Of a stretch of 64,000 nt of DNA, positions 22,553 to 34,505 are shown piece by piece. Positions within the stretch are counted from its first letter, which is position 1, and every line of letters begins with the position of its first letter. The DNA comes from Bradysia coprophila (taxonomy: Eukaryota > Arthropoda > Insecta > Diptera > Sciaridae): the NCBI RefSeq assembly GCF_014529535.1, contig NW_023503464.1, forward strand, positions 849,863-913,862, in the 5' to 3' direction. The notes below the pieces were generated by a model. It was not told where the DNA came from. It saw only the letters and a list, made by a program, of their open reading frames with translations, and did not search any database. The position numbers and the translations under genes were made by a program.

Positions 22553-24868
22553 GTAATTACAAAAAAATTCTTTTTTTACTCTTAAAAAATGCTGAATGAT
22601 AATTTTCCCAAAATTAAATATTTTGGTTCAATAGAATAGGCAAAAAAGCAAGCATCTCTTAATCATCACCAGTGTGTGAATCTATTCAAACAAAAAATTT
22701 GCATGAATTATGAGCAAAATTAATTTTTTTGATATTTAATTTGTTAAAAGCCTTGAATAGAGTCGGAGGTGTTGAATGCATTTTTATAATCGATGTCATT
22801 TGATTAATAAAATGCTAGACGTTGATAGATGATATATTGTCGTCTTAAACAGTGGGTTTATTAAGAAATATAGACGCGTCGGCCGCACTATTACATTACA
22901 CAGAATTAATTCTTTTGAAAACTACTTCCTGTGCACACATAATTATTCTAGCAGAGGAACTGAGTCTCAAATTTGCACTTCAAAGGTACGTTCATCGTGA
23001 CATACAAAGCTGAGACCAGTGGTGATTAGAGAGAATATGTATTGTTTTGACTTTTGTGTCTAATACGATGCGAACTGAGGAAAGTCGTCACGTCTCATAC
23101 ATGTGCGGCTTATGAAAGCTTCAAATTTCGCATCGTATGATACACAAAAGCCAAAACGTTAATTAGCCACCACAACTCAACCACAACATCGCCACGAGTC
23201 TGCAAGGATAGTTATGTATTGGAATTTCATGTCGATTATGATTCGCTATACTTGTTCGTGTGCAAATTGTTCCTATAGCATTGTATGAAGTACCACTGTC
23301 GCCATGGCCTGATGAGAAATGGTATTTTTGAACTGCGTTTGAATGCAAAACGTAAAAAGACGTATTTAATTTTCTCTCAGATCGAAACAGTGGTCAAAAC
23401 GTCCTACTATATTTTTTCATGTTTTCGTTGTGTTCCGGATGCAGAGGAACCGCTAAAAGTTCATCGAAATAGTGTGGATGAATTTTAAATCCCGAAAAGA
23501 CCATTTTTGCTCGGAAGGTACATGGAATTACCTTCCTAATTACCTATAACGTTTCATGTACCTGGAGAAATTTCTATAAGAAAAGTGCATGTTTTCGGTA
23601 TTCGATCACCTCCCACTAGCCGCACACGTACGCGTCGTGGAATTGTATTGAAAGTGGTATTGGCCTCTAGGGACCAATACCTTACAGTGGAAAATGCGTC
23701 TGACTTCGGGAGACTCCATCAATATGAAAATCTGAGGTGTAAAATGTATGACCGACCCAAGAAAAATTTGCTTAGCAGATGGAGCATATATTTCACACTT
23801 ATTTTCTATATTATTTATGTTCCTGCTAGAACCTGTGTTGTATTCATACTCGACCACACGAAATTTTAATTGCATTCCTATGACAAACCGATTATTACGA
23901 ATCTATTTAACCACATCACCTACACCAACCAAATGGATCAACATCTACGACGAAACCCATCAAACAAAAAAGATAATCCTCTTAGTACGTAAGAGAACAA
24001 AAACATAAATTTCGATCAGAAATGTTACGGAGTCAAATTATGTTCGTTTGAAATTCGTTTCTGAAAGATTTTGCTTTGGATATTCATTTATGATTGATTG
24101 GACGAGTTCAAATAATGACCTCGTCTACATTGGAATAGAATGAAATCAAACACGCATTTGGACTGTATGTCTTCTTTAAGATTTTTTTTTATTACGTAAC
24201 ATCGGTTCTGTGTGCGAATATTTCCAATTATTTTTAGAGTATCTTCCATTTACACACTGTGTACTGTGACTCATTAGACTTTCACAGACGGCCAAACGAA
24301 AAATCTTTTACTTTTTTTGGATCAAAGTATTTTTAACAGATTAACATGCAAAATCTTTGACTTTATTTGTTGTCGAATACATTTACTTAACACTGCACTG
24401 GCGTAAAATATAACCGTGTAAGCGAATTGTCATTCATGATCAACTGCAGCAGTTAAAGGATGATCAAAATATTCTTAAAAGCAATAGATTTGGAATAAAT
24501 TTGTTTATTCGAAACAAGTAAAAGTTTTGCTAAATTAAGTATCGAAATACAAACAAAATTTACGTGAAAACTGCTGCTTTTGAAGGGTAACTGGTAAAAC
24601 CCTTTAACTGAGAAAAGGTATTTGTCAAATATAGGATTGATTAGCTCAGGGCCGTAGCTATGCAATCAGTTCAGGTCTTCATCGTCAGTGAACATTCTTC
24701 TCAATAGTTACACAGTCTCTTAATCTATTCCCAGCATAATGTGAAAAACAAAAACCATTCAGGTATCTTTTGTACTCATGTCGGAGCGTATTGAGTTAAC
24801 TTAATTTCGATCCAATTGGTCCATTGATCGTTTAAGGGGAAAAATAAGCAATAGTAAAGTGCATTGGA

Positions 24869-24965
24869 TGCTGCGAAAGTAATTCATTGCATGAGGTAGC
24901 ATTTTGTGTCAAAGGCAAACTCACAAAAGTGTCGATAAGTATAGAGTCCGAGCCGAAGGCGAGGT
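24869..24965. repeat. Dispersed repeat, copy 2 (mate at 18583)
   Basis: TGCTGCGAAAGTAATTCATT, CATGAGGT and GAGCCGAAGGCGAGG occur in the same order as at 18583-18730. Confidence 0.75.
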
Positions 24966-25309
24966 ATACAAATACACTTACCGAAAAACAGTTCACGAAG
25001 AAAGTTGCACAAAAATACAAGAGGGAGTTTGCGAGTATTCGTTGTTTCCGAATCAGTCATCCAATGTATTCTGGTTGATTTCTAGGCCCATGCGAGAGCA
25101 AAGGAATTCATGTAAAATTTGCCGAAAATATTCTTCATGAGATGTATCGTTTTCGCAGGGTGCATATGGCCTGGTAATGGCCAACTTTCGCAAGTGGTGG
25201 GCAATAAAATATGCCTCAATGAGAAAGCTTTACAAGGAACGAATTGTAAAATCAAATCCATTGAATCATGTATGGTAACTTTGAATTCGTACGCAGGGCC
25301 TAGTTTCTT

Positions 25310-25720
25310 TTCGAGAATTTTCAAGAACTTTGTGAATTTTTAAGAATTTCGAAAATTCCTAGAACTGTCAAGAATGTTGAAGATTGTCAAAAATTTACAG
25401 AATTTTACAAAATTTCGAGAATTTTGAGAATTTCGTAAATTTTCAAGAATTTTCAAGACTTCCGAAAATTTCAAGGATTGTGAAAATCGGGAGAAATCAT
25501 TAATTTGGAAATTGTCAAAAATTTCGAAATTTTTCAGTAACTTTGAGAATTTTCATTATTTTTGAGATTTCAAAGAATTTTAAGAAATTTTCAAGAATTT
25601 TGAAAATTTAAAGAATTTGGACACCTTTAAGAATGGTCAAGACTTTCGAAAATTGTTAATTCGGGAATTTTCAAGAATATCAGGAAGAATTTCAAGAATC
25701 AATTTCCAGAAATAGGCCAA
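25310..25720. repeat. Degenerate AT-rich tandem tract
   Basis: Dozens of variants of GAATTTTCAAGAATTT and its complement-like form AAAATTC follow each other for about 400 bp. The period is irregular, at roughly 10-24 bp. Non-coding. Confidence 0.8.
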
Positions 25721-26059
25721 AATGGCATGTGATATAAATAGAATTGCTGAAACTGAAACTGTAAAAAATTAATTACAATTTTTGGGTCATTATTCCGTGA
25801 TAAGTTTTCCATTTTCATATTAATGTACTCATTCACTAACCGTACAGTAATTAAATTGAGTGGCCATAAAATGGTTTCTATTTTCGTGTCTAGGTTAGAT
25901 TCACAAATTGTTGATTAACGTTTTCAATCGAAGCCGTTTGAATTTCGTAAATTTATTTCAATCATAAAACAAAACCGATAACTTTTGCACTCACTTTTAT
26001 TACCTTGATAAATTCGGGAACACACTTAAATCATATCTCAACCGTTGATTCATTTATAG

Positions 26060-28626
26060 ACGCCACATCAACCAATGTCATTTCGATTAAATCCTTCGAC
26101 TTATGTACGAACGAAAATGGACCGGATCATCATACGAAAAATTTCTATTCGATGAAATCGAATCCCGGCGATGAAACGAAATTGATTGTTCGACGTGGCC
26201 AACCGTTCAAAATCCGTCTAACGACAAATCGTCCATTTTCACGTGCGCGTGATACTTTGAATTTCGTATTCACATTACACAATGATGAAAAACCTAGTCA
26301 TGGCCATGGAACGCTAGTCGGATGCATGCTGAAAAGCAATTCGTACGAATTGGGTGAAAGTAATGAATGGGGCAGTGCAATCGAAACCATAAGTGGCGAT
26401 CAAATGGATGTGCTGATAAAGCCGTCGTGCCGAGCACCCATCGGTGAATGGAGAGTGGAAATCGATACACAGGTGTCGAACCAAGAGGGTGTAAGGAACT
26501 TCAAATATTCATCGACATTCTACGTTCTCTTCAATCCTTGGTGCAAAGATGATCAAGTCTATATGCCAGGTAAGGATTATGATAGGAAAGATGTTGTGGC
26601 AGGTGAATAATTGTTTTACGAAATTCTAGATAGGGAGGCTTTAAGGGAGTATGTGTTGGCCGACACAACGTTAATATGGCGAGGCTCTTACAATCGACTT
26701 CGACCATCGGTGTGGAAGTTGGGTCAGTACGAAAGAGATGTTTTGGATTGTTCGTTGCTACTTATGTCTAAAATTGGAAAGGTAACTCAGTTCAGGAGCG
26801 AGCTTGAATTCAGACTGAAATATTTCGACGGCTTAGGTAACTCCGGCTCATCGTGGAGACCCGATAAAAATATCAAGAGCACTATCAGCTGCTGTAAATT
26901 CTCCGGATGATGATGGAGCAGTGCTGGGTAATTGGTCGGAAGATTTTTCTGGAGGAACACCTCCCACAAAATGGATTGGTAGCGTTGCAATACTGCAGGA
27001 ATACTACAAGAAACGAAAGCCCGTCAAATTTGGGCAATGCTGGGTGTTCTCCGGTGTTTTGACCACAAGTGAGTTTTCCCTCATCCGACACAGCCGTCAA
27101 TGTACATAACAAACAAATTGCAATTTTCAGTCGCACGTACCTTAGGCATTCCGTCCCGCATCATAACAAACTATTCATCAGCCCACGATACGCAGGGATC
27201 GTTGACCGTAGACTATTTTGTCGATGCCGAAGGCAAGGTATTGGAGGAAATGAATTCAGATTCCATTTGGAATTACCACGTTTGGAATGAAGTGTGGATG
27301 GATCGGCCCGACATTGGTGTTGAATACGGTGGCTGGCAAGCCATCGACTCAACACCCCAAGAAATGTCGGACGATATGTATCGTTGCGGTCCGGCATCGG
27401 TGCTGGCAGTTAAATTGGGTGAAATATTGCGTCCGTACGACTGTGATTTCTTGTATTCGGAGGTGAATGCAGACAAGGTGTTTTGGCGGTACACTGGACC
27501 CTATCAACCGTTGAAATTGTTGCGGAAAGATACGTTGGGCATTGGTCATTTGATCAGCACGAAACAAATTGGACAATGGGACCGGGACGATATTACGAAA
27601 ACGTACAAATTTGCGGAGAAGAGCCGAGATGAACGGGACACGATGGCCAAAGCATTAAAGCAAGCGAACAGTTCGTTTTCAAGGTATTACCTCAACGAAG
27701 ACTTCAACGACATTTACTTTGACTTCAACCTGCAAGATGATATCAAAATTGGCGAAACGTTCCAAGTCGTAAGTACAAGAACTTGTGATGCAAAATCACC
27801 ATCAGCTGAATGCATAACCCATTTACAGACACTACAAGTGAAGAACCGATCTGATGAAAAAGCTTACGACGTTGTGGGGTCTTTGCATGTCGAAACGGTA
27901 CTGTACACAGGAAAGCAACGGGACAAGGTTAAATCGACGACATTCGATATAAATATCCCGCCAAATTCCTTGAAATTGATAGAAATGGAGGTCACTTTCG
28001 ACGAATATTTCGGAAAATTGATGGACCAGGTAAAATCTGGATTTTGTCTTTCCAAAGTGAGTTTCAAAATTTAAATATTTTTCGCCCAATGGAACAGGCT
28101 GCCTTCAACATTTCCTGTATGGCCAACGTACGGGACACCGATTACGAATACTTCGCACAAGACGACTTCCGGGTGCGTAAACCGGATATTAAAATAACTT
28201 TCCAAGGTATACCGACGTCACATGAAGAGATCGATGTCATTGTCAGACTTACCAATCCACTGCCAATTCCATTGAGGAAAGGACTGTTCCAACTCGAAGG
28301 TCCAGGAATTGAGTCTCAAATATTGAAGAAGGTAAATCAGATTCCCGATTGAATTGCTCAGCCCAACACACTGACCCAAATATCACTTTTGCCGACAGAT
28401 TGCAGAAGTACCTGTTTCAGCAACAACATCAGCCACATTTAAATACACACCACCATTTGCGGGTCGGGCTGCGCTGGTGGCTAAATTTAGTTGCAAAGAA
28501 CTTGATGACGTCGATGGCTTTTTAGCTTATGAAGTGAGACCAAGGCCCGATGATGTGCTGATCGAAAGTAATGAAATCAACGGAGGCTATAATCGACGGA
28601 TCGAACGACGCGATGTTATACCCTGA
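26060..28626 (+). CDS. Tg: Transglutaminase, seven exons, 5' exon not found
   Basis: Calcium-dependent enzyme joining glutamine and lysine side chains (isopeptide crosslinks). In insects it acts in clotting and cuticle hardening. Exons: 26060-26569, 26630-26781, 26837-27068, 27131-27768, 27829-28029, 28098-28331 and 28399-28626, all GT-AG and in phase (731 codons). Order: N-terminal beta domain (VDLCTNENG-like SFDLCTNENGPDHHTKNFY), ADTTLIWRGSYNRLRPSVWK, catalytic Cys in KFGQCWVFSGVLTT, catalytic His in YHVWNEVWMDRPD, catalytic Asp in GGWQAIDSTPQE, then two C-terminal beta-barrel domains. All three catalytic residues are present. The first exon listed begins after an ATAG acceptor and needs one base from an upstream exon, so the true start is missing. 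The in-frame TTG at 26005 is not a credible start. Confidence 0.93.
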
Positions 28627-28728
28627 ATGGGGTGTGTTTCTTACACTTAAGTCATAAGAATTCCTAACAAATGTTAACCAATCAAATTTAATTTATTTAT
28701 CTCGAGTTGATGTTGAAGCAATAATTTA

Positions 28729-28734
28729 ATAAAA
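28729..28734 (+). terminator. Transglutaminase polyadenylation signal
   Basis: AATAAA about 100 bases after the stop codon. Confidence 0.65.
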
Positions 28735-28739
28735 GATCC

Positions 28740-29665
28740 AAGTTTTTATGTTCGTAAAGAAAATGGTGTGTGCTGGTCGGGCTGCATTTTGTTTTATTTT
28801 TTTGAGAAATTATGGGAACACACTCTGATTGTGCTTAGTAAATATTTTGCCCTAAAACTAAACATATAACTTGTCTAAGATTCAAAATATGATTTGTTGA
28901 GCGTCCTTCTCGATAGGCCGACGTTGTTTTCTTCTTGTGAAGTGTCGAAACCCCTCTGTTAAACATCGTCAGACCAAAATTGGAAATCAAAATTTATGAA
29001 TGAAATTTCATTTTTCTTATAATTCGCCATAATTTAACACGTCCCCAATATACATTCCGGTATTCACTTGAAAAGTGTGAAAACTTCTGAACTAAAAAAC
29101 GAAATGTCTTATTAAGTCAGGTCACGCCAGAAAAGCAAAAAAAAACTTCCTAAACCCAAAATATTCACAATGTGAAGTTCACATCGGCACAATGTGGAAA
29201 TATTCCGTTTCACAGGGTGGTAAAAATGGCGATAATTTTTGAAGGTTCACCCACTTCCTAGGTTACTACTTTTAATCATAGGAAATGAATCTTACTGGAA
29301 CATTTTTCGTAAAAAAGTAACGTCATTTTTCAGGTAGATCAATGCTCTTTCCTCTATTATATGTCAACTCTGACGGTAGTGTATAATTCACTATTTTATA
29401 CTGTAAGATGTCGCTGCAACAAAACCGGTATCAACAATAAAATAATTAATGTTTTACTCGACTATAGCACTGTCAAGCACCGAAGATGAAACTGACTTTG
29501 ACATAACTCAATTAGAAACCCAAAAACACACCTGACTCGACGGATTTTAGTCAAATAATAATTTTAGCCAGGACCTTGGACCAGTAATCAGTTTTTCAAT
29601 AGGACCTATATTTTCTTGTAGAAAAGGGTTTGAAATAACGTTCGCTATTTTTTCATAATATCCTT
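28740..29665. other. No gene recognised
   Basis: AT-rich intergenic DNA. A stretch near 29000-29070 (GAAATTTCATTTTTCTTATA, ATTCGCC) has a diverged relative near 38815-38880 inside lipase A. Confidence 0.45.
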
Positions 29666-29705
29666 TTTCGCAACAAGTGAGGAAATGTAGGACTTTCCAT
29701 TGCCC

Positions 29706-29935
29706 TTATTGCGAAAAACGTTGTATACAACTCGATTATAAATGATCTTTTAGGCACACGATGTGTACCTACGCATCTAGTGCCTAAAATAGTTATTTTC
29801 CTAACAAGGTAGATATGAAGGTATTTTCTCGCACTAGATGTCGATTCTCGACCCGAGGCGAAGCCGAGGTCGAGAAGACATCGTGTGCGAGAAAATACCG
29901 GCATATCTACCGTGTTAGGAACAACGTTTTTTGCA
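29706..29935. repeat. 230-bp nested fold-back next to the recombinase element
   Basis: TTGCGAAAAACGTTGT pairs with ACAACGTTTTTTGCAA. Inside, CCTAACAAGGTAGATATG pairs with CATATCTACCGTGTTAGG, and TATTTTCTCGCAC pairs with GTGCGAGAAAATA. The apex is GACCCGAGGCGAAGCCGAGG. A second hairpin, TTTTAGGCAC...GTGCCTAAAA, lies within the left arm. Confidence 0.85.
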
Positions 29936-29966
29936 ACAGATGACGGAAATCAACTCTTTCTAAGCG
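29925..29966 (+). repeat. Left terminal inverted repeat of the recombinase element
   Basis: Runs from CGTTTTTTGCAACAGATGAC to CTTTCTAAGCG. It matches the reverse complement of 32006-32047 with a few mismatches. Confidence 0.9.
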
Positions 29967-30158
29967 AAATGATTAATTTATTTGGAGCATTTTGTCGTTT
30001 TATAATAATTTTCACTTGAACCACAACTCGACCATAATGTGATATAATCATTTTACACTATTCCGACCGCAGCAATCCTTTATTTTATGCTGACGGCGTT
30101 GTAGCTGCGACAACGTCGTTTTATTTCAGTGTAAATCAAACGACGCGAGGTGTGAGTC

Positions 30159-31752
30159 ATGGCGGACAGCAACAGCGAAAATAATCAAATAATAATTGAT
30201 GCAGATATTGCATTCAGCGATGAATCGGAATGCTCAGATATTGAGCGGTCGGCCGCAGAGGCTATTGAAAAAACTTTGCCGAAAAAATCCAAATTGAATT
30301 ATGAAAAGGTGTACAAAAAGTTTTGTGGTTGGTGTGAAGAAAAAAGAGTGAAAGTCATTTCAGAAAACGTGATGTTGTGTTATTTCAACGAAAAATCGAA
30401 GATTATGAAGTCTTCAACAGTTTGGAGCGAGTATTCGAAGCTGAAATGCATGATATACAAGGAACGACGCGTCGATATCAGCAAATTTCATGGACTCATT
30501 GCATTTCTGAAACGAAACGGTGTCGGCCATGTTGCGAAAAAATCGAGCATTTTGACGGGCGACGATTTCAACAAGTTCATCATGGAGGCAGATGACGATA
30601 AATTTTTAATGATGAAGGTAAAATTTTAATCTTTTTCGATTAATGAACGACAGCTTATTGGTGTTTATATCACAGGCGGCATTAATTATCGGTATCGGTG
30701 GAGGATGTCGTCGGGCTGAATTGGCAAAAATGTCGGTGAAAGATGTTGTTGATCGCGGTGACTACTTGCATGTTTACATCGGGGACACAAAAAACTACGA
30801 TCCAAGAGATTTCGCTATCACAGAAGGCGGTTTGAGATACAATTTATTGGGCATCGTGCGAAAATACATGTTGTTACGAAAGTCACATACGCCTCATGAT
30901 CGATTCTTTGTGTGTTACCGGAATGGGCAGTGTACAACTCAGGCAGTTGGCATCAATACCGTTGGGGCGATACCCAAACGAATTGCTACGTTTTGCGGTT
31001 TGGATGCACCAGCTTTGTACACAGGACATTGTTTTCGACGGAGTTCAGCTACATTGTTGGCTGATGCTGGTGCGGATCTTTATGTCATTAAACGACAGTT
31101 TGGTTGGCGATCGGACAAAGTTGCAGCCGGATATGTGCAGTCATCTGCAACAAGCAAACGCAAAATTTCTGCACAAATTTTCGGAGGTGTACCTTTTCAA
31201 CGTTCTTCGTCGAGCAATGCGATGAGTGCTATTCCATCTACAAGCAACACCGCTATTCCATCTACAAGCAACACCGCTATTCCATCTACAAGCACCACCG
31301 CTATTCCATCTGCAAGCAACACCGTTTTTCCGTCTACAAGCACCACCGCTATTCCATCTGCAAGCAACACCGTTTTTCCATCTACAAGTACCACTTCTCA
31401 TGACGTTGTCGCTAATTTGGGTGATTCAGCTCCCAAAGAAATTAATCTCAACATCACCGGTTTAAGTGACGGTATTTCGGCTGCGCTCATCGAAAATATT
31501 GATCGAGAGGATGCACATGGTGCTAGTTTCGCTTCAAAACAAATTCGGATGATTGGAACTGCATCCGATTCCGATACGACCGGCAATACCAGCCGTACAA
31601 TGTCACAATCAATTACAATAATTGAGGGCGCATCTGCTGGTGCAGATTCTTCGGATGCTCCTGAAACGCCTGTCCTTCCAAATTTTACAAAATCTGAATT
31701 CAACAATTGTACATTCAATTTTTATCGTACGTTTCACGGCAAGCCTTTTTAA
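30159..31752 (+). CDS. Tyrosine recombinase of a Crypton-like mobile element, two exons
   Basis: Site-specific DNA strand cutting and rejoining through a phosphotyrosine link. Exons 30159-30617 and 30676-31752 flank a 58-nt GT-AG intron and give 511 aa. An acidic N-terminus and a helical core-binding domain (about 45-150) precede the catalytic domain: Arg in GGGCRRAEL (about 165), Lys in GDTKN (192), HxxR in TGHCFRRSS (271/274), Trp in FGWRSDK (297) and the nucleophilic Tyr in AAGYVQSS (306). A linker of seven 8-residue repeats (AIPSTSNT type, DNA 31228-31395) leads to a C-terminal segment ending FNNCTFNFYR. I see no stops or frameshifts, so a recently active or domesticated gene is possible. 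Confidence 0.88.
31228..31395 (+). repeat. 24-bp coding minisatellite in the recombinase gene
   Basis: Seven in-frame 24-bp units based on GCTATTCCATCTACAAGCAA plus CACC encode AIPSTSNT-type Ser/Thr/Pro repeats, probably a flexible linker. Confidence 0.95.
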
Positions 31753-32005
31753 GGATCATTTACTTAACTTTCGCCTGTTAATTTTGTAATATTCGAGATA
31801 TTATAATGCAATAATGGAATTTCATTAAATGAATGAATATTGAAACTGACTTGTCGACTACTCTTATTGCCTTGTTCCATTGATCAATGTTCACAAAAAC
31901 AGTGCGAGAAAAAAATTTTCTCGCACATCTGTCGGACGACAAACTCTTTTCTCGCACATCTGTCGCATTGTTAAAAAAAGTGGACTCTTATGCTATCGAC
32001 TACTA

Positions 32006-32047
32006 CGCTAGAAAGAGTTGATTTCCGTCATTTAGTTGCAAAAAAGC
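32006..32047 (-). repeat. Right terminal inverted repeat of the recombinase element
   Basis: On the plus strand it reads CGCTAGAAAGAGTTGATTTC to TTGCAAAAAAGC, mirroring 29925-29966. Confidence 0.9.
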
Positions 32048-34505
32048 ATTTATCACTAGGTTGTATAAATAACTATTTGAAGACTCGTGTCGCCAATCGA
32101 AAACAAAGATTGAAATGAGAGAAATGAGAGATTTTAAAGTCCCGTACGTACGAGGACCGAAAGGGCCGAAAGTGACAGAAAATGCGTGGGCTTACGTATA
32201 TGTCACTTTCGGACCGTGGGTTTACATTTTTTTCCTTTCGTCTCGCTGTAGGAAGCATATAAAGTAGAGTTTTCAAGTAGAGTGAATTTTGTTGATCCGA
32301 GTTCATGAAACTTGATGAAAAGACACGATTTTCGACCCGTAAGCGTTTAAAAACTTTTTCATGTGTCGGGGCCGAAAATGAAGGAGTTTTGAGAGTTTTA
32401 TCTGGTTTCCGACCCCTTATACACGATTTTTTTTTTAGTATATCTGCGAAACAGATATCGAGAAAATATTTTCGCAAACAACAAAATATCTGAAGTGTCG
32501 TTTTCCTCAGAGTGCCTGAAATGTGTACAGAAGACGGTAGTTTAATATTGGCTCAACGTCGTTTACCTTTAACAAACTCTATGAATACTGCATTCCTTTA
32601 CTTCTTTTGTTTAAAGTATTTCCTAGTTTATGCTGAAAAATCTTTTACTTAATTTGTTATAGCGCAATGAATTATATAAAAGGACACTACGCAGAGTCTG
32701 CCGTTTATTTGTGTTGTCATTGTAAATAACAGATGACCATTTGTTAGAAGAGTTCGCATAAATATGAAGCATATAAAAACTAGGTCCCACCTTTTGGGCG
32801 GGTCAGGTCCCTTGACTGACACTTTTCTAAATGTGCTTGCAGCACAAAAATACTGGGTTCATTTATATGTGCAACGATAGTGGGTGAGTCCAGCTACAAA
32901 ACCTCATACTCAGTTCCGTGGAACATCGAAGCTGCAGAGAAGGCGGACTCTCCGAATATTCACTATATTTTCAGTCATAACTTTCGTGGATCTACTAGCA
33001 CCAAGCGGTGCGTATACTCTACCTGTAGATCTTTCCAAGGCCGACATTCGTACAACATTACAACACTTTAAAATAATTTTTTCTTGGGTTATTGTCGAAA
33101 AACTGTTTTCGGTACCCTCTTACATGTCTTGTCTTCACTTTTGAACGCTTTTCAGAGAAAACAATTTTTTTTAGAAAAAGTGAAAGATACGTGTTTCCTA
33201 TTATTGAAAGACGAATCCAACGATCTATCACTCTTTAAAATCGGAGACCGCTTGCTCCCCAATCACCTAAAGATGTGGCGCTACCACTCTTAAGTGATTG
33301 ACCTGAAGTTACCAGACCTGAAATAAAAATTTCGTGATTAAACATGAACCTGACCTGATTCAAATCAGATTCAGGCCTATTTTAAGGGAATTAAGTTCGA
33401 AATGGGAAATTTATAGAATTTTACGAAATACGGCAGAAATGAAAATGTTCTACACTCACTTCAAAATACTTAGCAAAATTCATGCAAACCTCTGTTTTTC
33501 CAAAAACCAGATGCTGCATTAATAATTTCACCTGACACTCGTTCAAACTGTATTTGTATGAGTATGGTGTACATTTACATGCTGAACAAATGAAAACGAG
33601 CGTGGAATTTATTTTTAATTTCATTTTTATCGATCAAATTCATCTCCGATCGAAAGAATTTAGAAACCGAAAAAAGAAACCGTTAGACTGATTATCTTAT
33701 ATATGTAAATTTCGAACGAAAAATAAAAACCAGATCAAGTACAAGAGTGAGTACAAGGTGTTCGTTAAACAAAGAAACAAAATCTAAAATTCTGATTCAT
33801 TTGGCCCTTGATCAAAATACATAAATCAAATTATTTGGTTAGTTCGGCATAAGCAATCGAAAATGTAAGGCGTTCGGTTATCTTGAGCGCACCGAAATTA
33901 ACGCTTAATTAATGGGTACTTTACAAAAACGTTATCTCGGTAAATGGGTCGTAATGTGGCAGAGACATAAAAAATTGCCAACTTTAAAAGTCACGAACGG
34001 ATTAAGTTTGAATTTATTGTTAGTGCCGGGCCGGTGTTAATCACTTTAAATGCACGTTAACATTTTTATGCAACGCGTTTGAATTATTTGTTCTGGCAAT
34101 GGTTTGTTTGTTGTTGTTTGTTGTTGGTGGGTGATTTATTAAAGTGCAACAAATTATAAAATTTATTTTTTAATAATACCTCGTAAAACAATCTATTGTC
34201 TCACAATGGCAAAAACGGTCTATGGTTCAACGATTTTCTGATAATTATTTAAATTGCTTTCGAATATACACTCCCCACCCGACCACGGAACACGCAAATT
34301 TCTGTGAATTCTAGAAGTCATAAAGTCGGAATTAAATAAAAAGAAAGGAAAAAACTTCGCTTAAAAAGTGCGTATGATAAGAAAATAATTTCACTTTCCC
34401 ATTGCATTTCTAATTCTGAACAACATTCTCATTTCCACTACTTTGTAGCCAACGATAGTCTTGTTCTTTAAACTAAAACACAGTTCGGTCGAATAGTAGT
34501 TAAAA
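32048..34505. other. Intergenic region before lipase A; no gene recognised
   Basis: Contains a fragment shared with the palindrome arms (GTCGGGGCCGAAAATGA and GGAGTTTTGAGA near 32365-32400), a partial piggyBac-type MITE near 32635-32765, and the inverted short repeat at 32779-32817. Nothing coding is supported. An insect-like initiator (ACACAGTTCGGTC) is at about 34480, just before lipase A. Confidence 0.5.
32779..32817 (-). repeat. Short dispersed repeat, copy 2
   Basis: Inverted, slightly diverged copy of 14296-14334. Confidence 0.7.

Larger units (their letters stand above)
22553..26059. other. Gene-poor region before transglutaminase
   Basis: No supported gene apart from the possible small exon at 23278. 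It holds a repeat copy at 24869-24965, a piggyBac-type MITE relic near 24265-24440, and an AT-rich tandem-like tract at 25310-25720. The missing 5' exon of transglutaminase may lie here or further upstream. Confidence 0.5.
29925..32047 (+). mobile_element. Candidate tyrosine-recombinase DNA transposon with terminal inverted repeats
   Basis: The 2.1-kb unit has ends 29925-29966 and 32006-32047 that are 42-bp inverted repeats. Both carry the core GACGGAAATCAACTCTTTCT. On the right it reads on the minus strand. A single intact recombinase gene fills the interior. Copies of CTCGCAC(A)NN(T)GTCG-type motifs lie just inside the right end (about 31919 and 31951) and just outside the left end (about 29828 and 29877). 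No clear target duplication. Known Cryptons encode this enzyme but typically lack terminal inverted repeats. Confidence 0.65.

Noticed and set aside
26005-26059. Extending transglutaminase exon 1 upstream to 26005
   Set aside because: The putative start is TTG, and a good ATAG acceptor at 26056-26059 shows this is intron sequence.
32073-32477. 134-aa minus-strand frame after the recombinase element
   Set aside because: It overlaps a dispersed fragment also present in the palindrome arms and carries no motif.
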